64,000 bases of DNA from Chryseobacterium oryctis (GCF_025971925.1 NZ_JAPDHV010000001.1:310001-374000), one strand, 5' to 3'. Shown: positions 49,113 through 58,467, counted from the first letter of the stretch. Translations and numbers: made by a program. The notes: generated by a model not told the origin, from the letters alone.

Positions 49113-50802
49113 TTTTGTCTGAATTTAAAATGGTTTTATCAGAACTAAACAATCGATATAGTAAGAATATCACACCTATAATAATTACCCAAACAAACCA
49201 ATTGTAACCAAACATTTTTATCAAAGGATAAAAAATATAAATAAGCATTCCCAACAGAATACCCATAAACAAAACTTTGACACCTGTCGGAAGATTCTCT
49301 CCTCCAACATCTAAAAATTTCCTTTTAACTAAAAATGAATAAATTCCTACTGAAGCTATCATAAAAAGGGTAAGACCTAAGATTTCTCCAAATGAAATCT
49401 CCTTTTTTCCTGAAAAATTATCAGCATTATTAAAAGGTTTTGAATCATGAATAACAGGCAAATCTGGTTCTTCAAAAGTACCGTAATAACGACCAAGAGA
49501 ATCAATCATTAAAATTTGTTTTTTGTTCCAAATGCTTTTTACGATGCCTTTATCAGCAGGTTTTCCGTTATTTGCATTTTTAATAGAGTCCGAAATCTTC
49601 TTCTGAATAGTTTCGGATTTCTCTTCAACCTTTTTTTCTATGATTTTGCTGTAAATCTTTTTGAGAGAATCTTTCGATTTTCTCATACTATTTTTTGTAA
49701 CGGCAATATCACTTTCTACCGCTTCAAGTGTTCTTCCTCCTCTTGCTTCATGATCTTTAATTACTTCCTCATTATTCGCTGAGTAAGCATGTCTCGTTCT
49801 TATTAATTCACGGGAAAGGTCATTTCTTTTTTGCTTATATAAAGAATCAACTTTAATATCAATTTCTGTAACACCGGATTCAAACATCAACGGATCGGAA
49901 GGCTTACTTTTAACAACAGGAATATTTTCAGAAGAATTGACAATTTCAGTATTATTATGGGGAGAGTCTGTTTTTTCTTTTATTTTCTGAATTATCAACC
50001 TTGCTCCCACTGAAAAGGCAATTAAAAATAAAAAAACAATCCAAGGATTTGTTTTGCCGGAATCGTTATTTCTATTGAATAAATTTCTCAGCCAATCACC
50101 TCCAAATTTGAATTTTGAAAAACCATCTCCTCTGGAATTACCCATGATATCCAAAGGAATTCCTAGATCTACAATTCTGTCAGGATGCTGCTCAATATAT
50201 TTTAAATATTTTTCAATTTCTTTTTTATTGCCTTCCAATACTTTTTTCTTATCAAAAGGCAGATTTTTCATCCATTCTTCTTCTGTTTTAGGTTGTTGAA
50301 GTGCTTCTAGAATTTTTTCATCATCCATTTCTACGGTGTAAGTCTCTATATTCTGAGGTATTTTCACACCATTGGATGCTTTTCTGATTTTAGAATTATC
50401 TTCAAGAGGATTCTGGATAATATCAAGCCAATCAATTTCTTCATCTAATCTTACCAAACCAAAATCAGGATGCATAATAAGATATTTAGAATCTATGGAA
50501 AGGAATTCTTCCGAAAGAATCTGTGGATAACAAATAGTATATTCAGGAATAAACAATTTATCTTCAACACATTGAAAATAAATATTTTTCCCAATTTCGC
50601 TTGGAGCAATTTCATTAAAAATCAAAAAACAACCATACAAAATATTAGGTTCATTTGACGGTATTGGAAAAGATTGTACCTCATCAAGATTTATCCTCAA
50701 AAATTCCATTTCCTGAAGCCATACCAAAGGTGAAGCTCCTTTTATTAAAAGACCTTTCTTTAGATAAATATTTTTCGGAAAAGGTTTAATTCTCAGTTCC
50801 AT
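49105..50802 (-). CDS. bpX6-like protein of the MoxR-vWA-beta-propeller ternary system
   Basis: This 565-aa protein opens with a soluble domain (residues 1-130; LRIKPFPKNIYLKKGLLIKGASPLVWLQEMEF) that resembles the bpX6 component of MoxR-vWA-beta-propeller ternary systems. It then has a single membrane helix near residue 255 (NPWIVFLFLIAFSVGARLII), a charged coiled-coil region (about 300-410) and further helices near the C-terminus (about 465-550). Family naming is from memory of the domain series bpX0-bpX6 and cannot be confirmed here. It overlaps its neighbours on both sides (8 and 17 nt), so the operon is tightly coupled. Confidence 0.65.
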   Translation of the reverse strand: MELRIKPFPKNIYLKKGLLIKGASPLVWLQEMEFLRINLDEVQSFPIPSNEPNILYGCFLIFNEIAPSEIGKNIYFQCVEDKLFIPEYTICYPQILSEEFLSIDSKYLIMHPDFGLVRLDEEIDWLDIIQNPLEDNSKIRKASNGVKIPQNIETYTVEMDDEKILEALQQPKTEEEWMKNLPFDKKKVLEGNKKEIEKYLKYIEQHPDRIVDLGIPLDIMGNSRGDGFSKFKFGGDWLRNLFNRNNDSGKTNPWIVFLFLIAFSVGARLIIQKIKEKTDSPHNNTEIVNSSENIPVVKSKPSDPLMFESGVTEIDIKVDSLYKQKRNDLSRELIRTRHAYSANNEEVIKDHEARGGRTLEAVESDIAVTKNSMRKSKDSLKKIYSKIIEKKVEEKSETIQKKISDSIKNANNGKPADKGIVKSIWNKKQILMIDSLGRYYGTFEEPDLPVIHDSKPFNNADNFSGKKEISFGEILGLTLFMIASVGIYSFLVKRKFLDVGGENLPTGVKVLFMGILLGMLIYIFYPLIKMFGYNWFVWVIIIGVIFLLYRLFSSDKTILNSDKNE

Positions 50803-53182
50803 ACTCCAAAATATGCTTAATGAAAGACTCTAAATAATCAGAATACATATCGTCCATTTCTCTTATTTTCAATAAAGCTTTTTGTGGCAGATAATACTCC
50901 GAACCTCCAAAATCTTTTTCAGTACTTAATGCCAAATATCCGTTTTGAGCAGCAGGAATATAAAACACCGGAATCTTCTTATTACTGCTTATACAAGTAA
51001 GCATTCCACGAGAATCGGTTATAATTTCGCTACCATCTTCAAAAGTGTATTTATTTTTGCTTTGAGAGGCTAAAACCTCAATATCATATTTATTTTTCTC
51101 AAAACTAAATACCTTTTCATGTTGTTGTGCTAACGCAAGTTTTGAAACAACCAATTCCTCAAACTCATTAATTCCTATCTTCCCAAAATTGCTGAGAATA
51201 TTCACTCCTCCATTTTCTAATCTTCCAATTTCTACCTGATTTCGGATATAGCTTTTGGCAATTTTATCATCATTTTTAATCTGCTCAATTGAAATATTAC
51301 CTTCAATATTGATTTTAAAAATTGTTGGAAACTGGTCCTGATACAAATAAAAACTCCTGTCAAAATATATCAACTCAAAATTCAACGGAATATTTTGTCC
51401 TGTAACATTGAGCTCAGAATATTCTTTGGTTGTCAAATTCAGCTTTGATAGTATTTTTTTATCTGTTTGGTACTGACAAAGTATATAATTCCCCGCTTTA
51501 TTTCTCGCTAAAGAAAACTGACCTCTCGGTTTTACCGAAATATTTTCAACCACGACTTCGCAACCACGATGAATTCTCGTATTCTGATAAATACTCTTAT
51601 TGTAATAATTATCAGACAAATACGTCTTTAACAATTGTTTTTTATTGCTTAAAATATAGAAATCTCCTTCATATAAAAAAGTGGCAATTCTTTGCTTGGG
51701 TGTTGGAAAAAGCAACGGATAATTTAAAGGAACAGGCATTTTTGCTCCTTTCTGAGAAGTTTCAGTTTTGTTTGCGAATTTCTTTTTTGGCGGATTTGAC
51801 CATAATTCTTTCAGCGGAAGTACAATTTTCTGAATATGTTTTCTTTGCCCGTTATGATGTTTATAAAAATTCAGTTCTCCATTTACAGAAGTTGTAACCA
51901 CAAACTTCAATCGGTCTCTGTTTTCCTGAATAACTTTTTGAAGATTTTGATTGCTTAAATTTTCCTCATTTGTAATGAAAAAAACTTCTAAATTCTTTTC
52001 TTTCTGTTCTTTTTGAAAGAAATTTTCTAACGCCTCCGAAACATCCAGATTACCACTTACCTGATTTAGATTTTCAACAACCTGCTCTACTTTATCCAAC
52101 GAAATTGGCATACTCGATTGCCCCAAAGTAAATACCTTACATCCTGAATGAGCTTTTGGATGCTTCACAATAGCAATAGTAGAAGCAAAAGCCAACACTT
52201 TTGGGGTTCCCCAGTTTTTAAGTGAAGTATCTATTAAAATAATTCTTTCAAAAATATTTTCTTCAGGTGGAATTTCACGTTGAATATACAACGCTTCATT
52301 ATTAGCGATTCTGCTCATGAAAACTTCATCTTCGTTGGCAAATTCGGATAACAACATTCTGTGAAGATCTCCTTTATTAGTCATATCAGAAATACCACCA
52401 ATCGACTGTTCACCAGGAGAAAGATGTCGCATCGGAATTTTAAGTCCGCTCCAGATTCTTTTAATTAAACTTCCCACCTGAAAAGTTTTAGATTCTTCAA
52501 TAAGTTCCTGAATAAAATCTTTATCTGTTTCAACAGTTGTTTCATCTTCAATTACCTCATCATCCAACTCAGGTTCTTTGGTAAATCCTCTTATTGCATC
52601 AACAATAGATTGCATAGTCGGAAATTTCCGATTGGCAAGCGCTAAAGTTCTGATGTCTTTTTGTAAAACTTCTAGACTAAACGCTTTTTTATTAGCACTT
52701 TCTCCAATCAAATGAGGCATCCTTAAATATCTTCTATAAAGCAGTTCTGCTTTATCGGATGAAATACAAGCTCTATTTTCATTAAAAATTGTATGAAAAA
52801 GAATGATTCTGTTCTGCCCTTTTTTATATACATGACTTAATGACTGTAATTTTTCAAGAAATTCTCGCGCTTCTACAATCATATCATCGAGCTCCTGTCT
52901 TTCTGAATTTTTTTTAATCTCAGAAAAAAGGCTATTCATATCCAAATATCCGTCTTGTGTTGCATACAAAACTAAAAGCAAAGAACCGAAAGGAGGCCAT
53001 CCCTGAATCTTCAATTCTTTCAAAACATCAATAATATATGACCTGTAAGCAACGGTTGTCTTTAGCGTTGAAAAATAAATAGTGTTATTCACACTATAAC
53101 CAGTGTCTTCGGAAACATCCTCATCAGTATTCCACTCCCAAAAATAATCCCGATAGGATTGAAAATATTCTTTCAGCTCCAT
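50786..53182 (-). CDS. vWA/beta-propeller protein of the ternary system
   Basis: This 798-aa protein has a helical N-terminal half, a vWA-like domain (about residues 305-450; ERIILIDTSLKNWGTPKVLAFASTIAIV) and a C-terminal half of repeated short beta motifs (about 480-760). Those motifs, such as RIATFLYEGDFYILSNKKQ and ELIYFDRSFYLYQDQ, fit a beta-propeller. The MIDAS is degenerate: DTSLKN in place of DxSxS. In such systems the MoxR ATPase works on the vWA partner, as a chaperone-like module. It overlaps the bpX-type gene upstream by 10 nt. Confidence 0.8.
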   Translation of the reverse strand: MELKEYFQSYRDYFWEWNTDEDVSEDTGYSVNNTIYFSTLKTTVAYRSYIIDVLKELKIQGWPPFGSLLLVLYATQDGYLDMNSLFSEIKKNSERQELDDMIVEAREFLEKLQSLSHVYKKGQNRIILFHTIFNENRACISSDKAELLYRRYLRMPHLIGESANKKAFSLEVLQKDIRTLALANRKFPTMQSIVDAIRGFTKEPELDDEVIEDETTVETDKDFIQELIEESKTFQVGSLIKRIWSGLKIPMRHLSPGEQSIGGISDMTNKGDLHRMLLSEFANEDEVFMSRIANNEALYIQREIPPEENIFERIILIDTSLKNWGTPKVLAFASTIAIVKHPKAHSGCKVFTLGQSSMPISLDKVEQVVENLNQVSGNLDVSEALENFFQKEQKEKNLEVFFITNEENLSNQNLQKVIQENRDRLKFVVTTSVNGELNFYKHHNGQRKHIQKIVLPLKELWSNPPKKKFANKTETSQKGAKMPVPLNYPLLFPTPKQRIATFLYEGDFYILSNKKQLLKTYLSDNYYNKSIYQNTRIHRGCEVVVENISVKPRGQFSLARNKAGNYILCQYQTDKKILSKLNLTTKEYSELNVTGQNIPLNFELIYFDRSFYLYQDQFPTIFKINIEGNISIEQIKNDDKIAKSYIRNQVEIGRLENGGVNILSNFGKIGINEFEELVVSKLALAQQHEKVFSFEKNKYDIEVLASQSKNKYTFEDGSEIITDSRGMLTCISSNKKIPVFYIPAAQNGYLALSTEKDFGGSEYYLPQKALLKIREMDDMYSDYLESFIKHILEYGTEN

Positions 53183-53916
53183 TCCTGTGATTTTTCAGTC
53201 AAACGAAATGAACTTACAGACAACTTTCGCAAATCTTCTTTGTAAATAGGTAAATAACTTCCGTCTTCATTCCACAACAACCATTTGTCCTGCTGTTCGT
53301 TGTATTTTCTTTGCAGTAAAGTACTCATATTTTTAAACTCAAAATCAAAACCTGTTGGTAACAAATGGTGATTTTTTATCCAAAAAGTTTTTCCGGGAAG
53401 ACTCAACAAAGGAATTCCTAAAAACAAAGCTTTATCATCGATGACAATCCAATCAATTTTTTCCAGTTTAAACTTGGGAAAAGTAATAATAAGATCCTTA
53501 ATTTCATGTATTGAACACAATAAAGCAATTGCCTGTTCTTCTTCTCCACTCGGTTTTAATTGTATTTGAATTTTACCGTCAATTCCGAAAAAATTATGAT
53601 TTGAAGGTGGAAAAGTAAGAGGTAAAGCCTTATGAATAGATGTCCAAAGCAAAGCTGTTCTCATTTTTTTGCTTGGAACAAGCGCATCTTTTCGAAATAA
53701 AAGCCCGTCTCGCAATTCATACAGCAGAAAATTAGGTAATTGCTGAATTTCCGCAGAAACAGTCTGCTCTTCCGTAAAACCTCTAAGCCAAATCACTTCG
53801 TCATCTGCCGCAATCTGAATATTCTTCCAATCTCGGATTGAACCTAAAAAATCTTCGTCAGCACGAGGAAATTCTGCCCAAAATTCTTTTATACGCTTTG
53901 AAGAATCTTCTGCCAT
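53173..53916 (-). CDS. bpX-type component of the ternary system
   Basis: This 247-aa protein (MAEDSSKRIKEFWAEFPRADEDFLG) lies between the MoxR and vWA genes, overlapping both (28 and 10 nt). It is soluble, Trp-rich and mixed alpha/beta, with the phrase WIVIDDKALFLGIPLLSLPGKTFW near the C-terminus. It has the position and size of the bpX2-type members, but I cannot assign the subfamily. Function unknown; presumed partner of the AAA+ or vWA protein. Confidence 0.6.
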   Translation of the reverse strand: MAEDSSKRIKEFWAEFPRADEDFLGSIRDWKNIQIAADDEVIWLRGFTEEQTVSAEIQQLPNFLLYELRDGLLFRKDALVPSKKMRTALLWTSIHKALPLTFPPSNHNFFGIDGKIQIQLKPSGEEEQAIALLCSIHEIKDLIITFPKFKLEKIDWIVIDDKALFLGIPLLSLPGKTFWIKNHHLLPTGFDFEFKNMSTLLQRKYNEQQDKWLLWNEDGSYLPIYKEDLRKLSVSSFRLTEKSQEWS

Positions 53917-55022
53917 AGCTTTTCGATTTCTTGTTGAATATATTGCTTCTGCTCAGAATTTTTTATCCAATCACAACGGGTTTGAAGGTATCTTAATTTA
54001 TCTTTGATAACATTCTGCTCTTCGTAACTCAATATACCAGATTCCCATTTTTCCATTAAAATCTGTACATCCTTCATCACTTCTTCTGGGTTTGGTGTTT
54101 TATTTTGTAAAGCCTGAGGATGCGCTTTCGGGTTTTCATCTTTTTCAATGGTTCTGTTGATAATTCCTTCCAGAATTTCAATTTGCTCTTCTGTATCCCA
54201 AATATGTTTCAACACCCATAAATCTGATAAAATGGCTTCGTTTCTCCCACAAATTAAAGCACTTGCAGCAATCAGATTCTGTAATTTTACCGCTCTACGG
54301 TCAGAAATCGCAATTCCTGTATTTCTAAGACTGATAATGGTATTTAAATACACTTCATAAATTGGTCTTAAATCAATAGTTTTACACAAATTTTGAAGTT
54401 CCTTGATTTCGTTTGAAAGAATTTCAGGAGTTTCTGTTTCTTCTTCATTCTCCAATTTTCTTCCTGCTAAAAGTACCTGTTGAAGAAGTTCAGGATTTAC
54501 ATAATCAACATTAATTCTTATCAAAAAACGATCGAACAATGCATTCAATGCTTCATCTTCGGGAAGAACGTTACTCGCTCCTACAAACATCAATGCAGGA
54601 AGATGTTTCGTTTCTTTTCCTCTTTTGAAAACTTTTTCATTCAGAGCCATCAAAAGTGAATTCAAAATAGCGGAATTGGCATTGAAAATTTCGTCCAAAA
54701 AAACCATAGAGGCTTCAGGCATCATCCCTTCTGTATTGGTTAATAACTCACCTTCTTTTAATTTTCTGATATCAAAAGGTCCGAAAATTTCGTTAGGTTC
54801 TGTAAAACGAGTTAAGAGATATTCGAAATTTTTACCATCTTTTACTGTTTTGGCTAATGTTCTTACAATTGCTGATTTTGCTGTTCCTGGAGGCCCATAC
54901 AAAAAGGCATTTTCTCTCGCTAACAAACAAATTCCGAGCAAATCTACTACATCATTTTTACCAACAAAGGTTTCTTTGACATGAGTAAGAACTTTATTTA
55001 ATTTTTCAATATTTTGAGTCAT
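53889..55022 (-). CDS. MoxR-family AAA+ ATPase
   Basis: This 377-aa AAA+ ATPase has Walker A GPPGTAKSAIVRTL (residues 39-46 region), Walker B MVFLDEIFNANSAI, sensor-1 VGASNVLPEDEALNALFDRF with Arg finger, and a lid domain ending in a coiled coil. MoxR ATPases partner with vWA proteins as chaperones for complex assembly or metal insertion. Here it is the motor of a MoxR-vWA-beta-propeller system whose target is unknown; location beside the RNA repair island suggests RNA or RNP remodelling, which is inference. Confidence 0.93.
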   Translation of the reverse strand: MTQNIEKLNKVLTHVKETFVGKNDVVDLLGICLLARENAFLYGPPGTAKSAIVRTLAKTVKDGKNFEYLLTRFTEPNEIFGPFDIRKLKEGELLTNTEGMMPEASMVFLDEIFNANSAILNSLLMALNEKVFKRGKETKHLPALMFVGASNVLPEDEALNALFDRFLIRINVDYVNPELLQQVLLAGRKLENEEETETPEILSNEIKELQNLCKTIDLRPIYEVYLNTIISLRNTGIAISDRRAVKLQNLIAASALICGRNEAILSDLWVLKHIWDTEEQIEILEGIINRTIEKDENPKAHPQALQNKTPNPEEVMKDVQILMEKWESGILSYEEQNVIKDKLRYLQTRCDWIKNSEQKQYIQQEIEKLWQKILQSV

Positions 55023-55668
55023 TTTTTTCGCTATTACTATTTTCTAATTCTCTCCAAAAAATATCTTTATGTAGACCGAATTCAGCCATTAACAAACTAT
55101 TGATAAACGGAATTCCAGCTAATTTGTATGCTTTCTTTTCTACAATTCTTTCAAGATATAATTTTCTGTATGTTTTATTCTCTAGTTCTTCTTCCCAATT
55201 AATATTTTCTACGTTCAAATCATATCCAATTCCTGAATAATGAAATTGCAACAAAATCTCTTCCAACATTTTAACTAAGACATCTTCAGGATCTTTAATT
55301 TGAAGAGCCATAATAATCTGGGGTAAAAATCTCAACGACAAATCAGCCGATAAAATTGAAGATATATTTTTGGTTCCTTTATATTGCGGAATTAATGTAT
55401 TTAAATTTTTATCTGTTCCTTTTCTTATTAAATATAACTGAGCACTGTGATACAGTACTTTTCCTGCCCAAACTGCTGTTTCCTGATTACAATCTAACTG
55501 AGAATCTAAAAACTCTAACCTTTCTTTCTCAAATTCAGATTCAAAATACTCAGCAGCATCTTCCTCCTCTTTTTTTGAAATTTCCTGAATATCGGTAAAG
55601 ATGGTTATACATTCATCTTTCCGAAGCAAAAACAAGGTATCTAAAAATGGTGATTTGGTTTCCATCAT
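55006..55668 (-). CDS. Unknown 220-aa first gene of the ternary operon
   Basis: This acidic helical protein (MMETKSPFLDTLFLLRKDECITIF) has no recognised motif. It overlaps the MoxR gene by 17 nt and is first in the operon, with an exact -7 box TATTTTTG at 55673-55680 right before the ATG. The position suggests a dedicated partner (possibly another bpX member), not verified. Confidence 0.6.
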   Translation of the reverse strand: MMETKSPFLDTLFLLRKDECITIFTDIQEISKKEEEDAAEYFESEFEKERLEFLDSQLDCNQETAVWAGKVLYHSAQLYLIRKGTDKNLNTLIPQYKGTKNISSILSADLSLRFLPQIIMALQIKDPEDVLVKMLEEILLQFHYSGIGYDLNVENINWEEELENKTYRKLYLERIVEKKAYKLAGIPFINSLLMAEFGLHKDIFWRELENSNSEKNDSKY

Positions 55669-55672
55669 ATGA

Positions 55673-55680
55673 CAAAAATA
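55673..55680 (-). promoter_or_regulatory. Promoter -7 box of the ternary-system operon
   Basis: Minus strand TATTTTTG, an exact TAnnTTTG match, 5 nt before the first ATG, implying a nearly leaderless mRNA. No ACGCAA operator is present. Confidence 0.5.
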
Positions 55681-55854
55681 AAATTATTTCCCTGAGAATA
55701 AAATTTTTAAGGTAATGATTAATAAATAACGCTTTTCACATTTTGTATATTAAAATAAAATCACTGTGCATTCCTAAACTACGTTCATAGACTTTCAGTC
55801 TATTCATAAAGGCAATCAAAAAGTTATTATCTTTGCCACATTCAAAAAAAAATT

Positions 55855-56565
55855 ATGAGTATTCACATTAGTGCCAACAAAGAAGAAATTGCCAAAGTAG
55901 TATTGCAGCCGGGGGATCCGCTTCGTGCACAATATATTGCTGAAAATTATTTGGAAAATGCAAAATTAGTCAGTAAAACAAGAGGTATCTTTTATTATAC
56001 CGGTCTTTATAAAGGAAAAGAAATCACTGTAGGAGCTAGTGGAATGGGATTTCCAAGTATCGGAATCTATTCTTTCGAGTTGTTTACGGAGTATGATGTA
56101 GACACCATCATCAGAATCGGAACTTGTGGCGCGTACACAACTGATTTAAAAGTTTTTGATATTTTAAATGTTGAAAATGCAGCAAGTGAGAGTACATATG
56201 CAAAATATGCCTGGGAAATTGAAGAAGAAATTATTTCCAATCAAGGAAATATTTTCGATACTATCAACGCTACAGCTCAGGAATTGTCTCTACAAACCAA
56301 AGCTGTAAATATTCACAGTAGTGATATTTTTTACAGAAAAGACCCGAATATCCCTGCAATTGCTACAAAATACAATTGTCCGGCTGTGGAAATGGAAGCC
56401 TTCGGTTTATTTGCCAATGCTAAACATTTAGGAAAAAATGCGGCAACTATCCTTACAGTTTCTGATATTATTCCTACTCATGAAAATATTTCGGCAGACC
56501 AAAGAGAAAAAGCACTAAAACCAATGATTGAACTTGCTTTAGAATCTGCTATAAAAACAATATAA
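55855..56565 (+). CDS. deoD: Purine-nucleoside phosphorylase, DeoD type
   Basis: This 236-aa protein has the PNP/UDP family-1 blocks: VVLQPGDPLRAQYIAE, GASGMGFPSIGIYSFELF, IRIGTCGAY, CPAVEMEAFGLFANA (ribose-binding Glu pair) and LTVSDIIPTHE (catalytic Asp). It phosphorolyses purine nucleosides in salvage. ATG at 55855. It converges on tatD, with a shared 13-bp terminator hairpin. Confidence 0.95.
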   Translation: MSIHISANKEEIAKVVLQPGDPLRAQYIAENYLENAKLVSKTRGIFYYTGLYKGKEITVGASGMGFPSIGIYSFELFTEYDVDTIIRIGTCGAYTTDLKVFDILNVENAASESTYAKYAWEIEEEIISNQGNIFDTINATAQELSLQTKAVNIHSSDIFYRKDPNIPAIATKYNCPAVEMEAFGLFANAKHLGKNAATILTVSDIIPTHENISADQREKALKPMIELALESAIKTI

Positions 56566-56585
56566 TCTTTCATTATATATCAAAA

Positions 56586-56621
56586 AAAAGAGCTTTACCT
56601 GTTGATTAGTAAAGCTCTTTT
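56586..56621. terminator. Bidirectional terminator between deoD and tatD
   Basis: Arms AAAAGAGCTTTAC and GTAAAGCTCTTTT pair perfectly around a 10-nt loop, with T runs on both strands. Confidence 0.85.
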
Positions 56622-57406
56622 TATATTTTGAAAAATCTTCTGGCGACTTCCGTTGTTTCATCGGCAACTTCCGAAATACTTATTTTCTTAATCTGCGCTA
56701 TGGTTTGAGCAACATAAGGTAAAAAAGCTGGTTCGTTTCTTCGATTTTGTGTTCTAGGCATATTTTTCGGTAGCATGAATGGAGCGTCAGTCTCAATCAT
56801 CATTCTTTCAAGAGGAATATATTTTATGACCTCTGCCAAATGTTTAAATCTTCTTTCATCACTAATTGCACCTGTAAATCCTAAATAAAAACCTTTATCC
56901 AAATAAACTTTTGCTTCTTCCAACGTTCCTGTGAAACAATGCACTACTGCTTCAGGAAGTTTTGAAAGATATTCGTCTGTAATTTCATTAAATTTTTGAA
57001 AAGCCGCCCTTTCATGAAGAAAAAGTGGTTTCTGGATTTCAATTGCCAATTCCAACTGTGCACGATAACATTTTTCCTGAATTGCTCTCGGCGAAAAATC
57101 TCTATCAAAGTCCAGTCCGCATTCTCCAACAGATACTACATGTTCTTTTTGTAAAAGTTTTCTAAGTTCATGAATACTTTCATTATTAAAAGATTTTGCA
57201 TCATGAGGATGAATTCCCGCAGTTGAATATAAAATTTCAGGATAATCTTCTGCAATTTCTGCTGATTCTTTACTTCCTCGAACACTTGTTCCTGTAAGAA
57301 TTATTTGTTCTACTCCATTATCCAAAGCCCGATTAATTATCTCATCTTGCTCGTTGTAAAATTGTTTATTGGTAAGATTAATACCAATGTCGATAAATGT
57401 GTTCAT
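56621..57406 (-). CDS. tatD: TatD family metal-dependent nuclease
   Basis: This 261-aa TIM-barrel hydrolase has the TatD metal-site order: DIGINLT (HxH site degenerate, with Asn), TAGIHPHDA, VSVGECGLDFDR (Glu), LHERAA, VVHCFTG and MIETDAPFM (Asp). TatD enzymes are 3'-5' DNases that also degrade RNA and act in oxidative damage repair. It overlaps the 105-aa basic protein gene by ATGA, so both come from one transcript. That transcript starts at a promoter with the operator shared with the TROVE and tandem tRNA-like units. Confidence 0.9.
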   Translation of the reverse strand: MNTFIDIGINLTNKQFYNEQDEIINRALDNGVEQIILTGTSVRGSKESAEIAEDYPEILYSTAGIHPHDAKSFNNESIHELRKLLQKEHVVSVGECGLDFDRDFSPRAIQEKCYRAQLELAIEIQKPLFLHERAAFQKFNEITDEYLSKLPEAVVHCFTGTLEEAKVYLDKGFYLGFTGAISDERRFKHLAEVIKYIPLERMMIETDAPFMLPKNMPRTQNRRNEPAFLPYVAQTIAQIKKISISEVADETTEVARRFFKI

Positions 57407-57720
57407 TTTTTTCTTTGTTTTATTATATAGTATCTTGTAATATTCGGTCTTCTGATTGAGTCTTTAAATGATTTCTCAGAATAAAAACTTCTATAATCAG
57501 AACTCGACCGTCCTCTAATTTCTGTGGTAATTTTTGCCCAAATAATCTTCCTCCTTTTTTTTCTTTTCTTATAAAACCGAATAAACTCTTTTAATTGATC
57601 TTCAATTTCTAATACTTCAGTTCTTCTCCATTTTTTATTTCCAAGTTTCTTTAAATAGGAAGGAATTTTACCCCATTCATGGTTCCTGAAAGTTCCTTTG
57701 TTATAAATGTTCTTCATCAT
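57403..57720 (-). CDS. Small basic protein coupled to TatD
   Basis: This 105-aa protein is very rich in Lys and Arg (for example RFYKKRKKRRKIIWAKI, residues 48-64). It has no known motif. Such charge suggests nucleic-acid binding. It is the first gene after the promoter at 57775-57810 and overlaps tatD by ATGA, so translation is coupled. Its regulation by the operator shared with TROVE makes it a candidate RNA-binding partner in the same response. Confidence 0.65.
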   Translation of the reverse strand: MMKNIYNKGTFRNHEWGKIPSYLKKLGNKKWRRTEVLEIEDQLKEFIRFYKKRKKRRKIIWAKITTEIRGRSSSDYRSFYSEKSFKDSIRRPNITRYYIIKQRKK

Positions 57721-57774
57721 TCGTTTTTTAAAATGAAAATACTGGAATTAAAATCTAAGAAAATTATTAGATTG

Positions 57775-57810
57775 CAAAACTATTTTCTTAATACGCAATC
57801 TATTTACGTT
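57775..57810 (-). promoter_or_regulatory. Third shared operator, before the 105-aa/tatD operon
   Basis: The minus strand has TAGTTTTG (57775-57782), an exact -7 box, with TTGCGT ending 10 nt upstream (57793-57798) and a second half ACGTAA after 5 nt. The TTGCGT-to-box distance equals that at 39.4 and 42.1 kb; one half-site differs by one base. Confidence 0.65.
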
Positions 57811-57816
57811 GTTGTA

Positions 57817-58467
57817 TTATTCATTGATAAAAGTTTCCAAAAAACCAATTAATTGTTGACCTCCGTGACTCCAACGGATTCCGTGACCATGTTTTTCGCG
57901 AACTTCAAAAACCAATTCATGTTTATAATGAAAAAAGATATTCCACCAGGTTACATTATCAAGAATATTATTGATTCTTTCCAATACTTTTTCTTGTTTT
58001 TGCTGATTATTTCCTTTTATTTCACCCCAAAACTCATCATCCATTCTCCCAACATGCTTTTCCCAGGCTCTTTGAGCAATGGTTATTTCATTATTAAAAG
58101 GTTTCTGACAAGCTTCAATTAAAATATTTTTCGGTGGAGGAATTGCTCTTTCGTCACGAATACTTGCAGAAGTTAATCTTTGTCCGAAAATATTTAACCA
58201 ATCTTCAATATTAACTTTTTCTAATTGTAGGGTTTTACTATTATCTGATTCTTCGCTTTGAAGAATTGTGATAATTTTTTCAAAACTTTCATTTCTATTA
58301 ATGATAATTTCTTCATTGAAATAAGGCAAGTCCCAGTGTAAGCTGTTGTTTTGGAATTTAACTACGTTTTGAGTCAATTTTATAAGATTTTCCTCGTGTA
58401 AAATAGCATGATATTTCTCTTTCCACTTCTCAGAAAATAACGGAACATACTTTTCAAAAAAATTCAT
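57817..58467 (-). CDS. Unknown 216-aa protein
   Basis: I do not recognise this protein. It is soluble, Trp-rich and helical, with a charged C-terminus (HKHELVFEVREKHGHGIRWSHGGQQLIGFL). ATG at 58467. It lies 24 nt after the DUF4861 gene in the same direction. Its stop is just upstream of the tatD promoter. Confidence 0.5.
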   Translation of the reverse strand: MNFFEKYVPLFSEKWKEKYHAILHEENLIKLTQNVVKFQNNSLHWDLPYFNEEIIINRNESFEKIITILQSEESDNSKTLQLEKVNIEDWLNIFGQRLTSASIRDERAIPPPKNILIEACQKPFNNEITIAQRAWEKHVGRMDDEFWGEIKGNNQQKQEKVLERINNILDNVTWWNIFFHYKHELVFEVREKHGHGIRWSHGGQQLIGFLETFINE

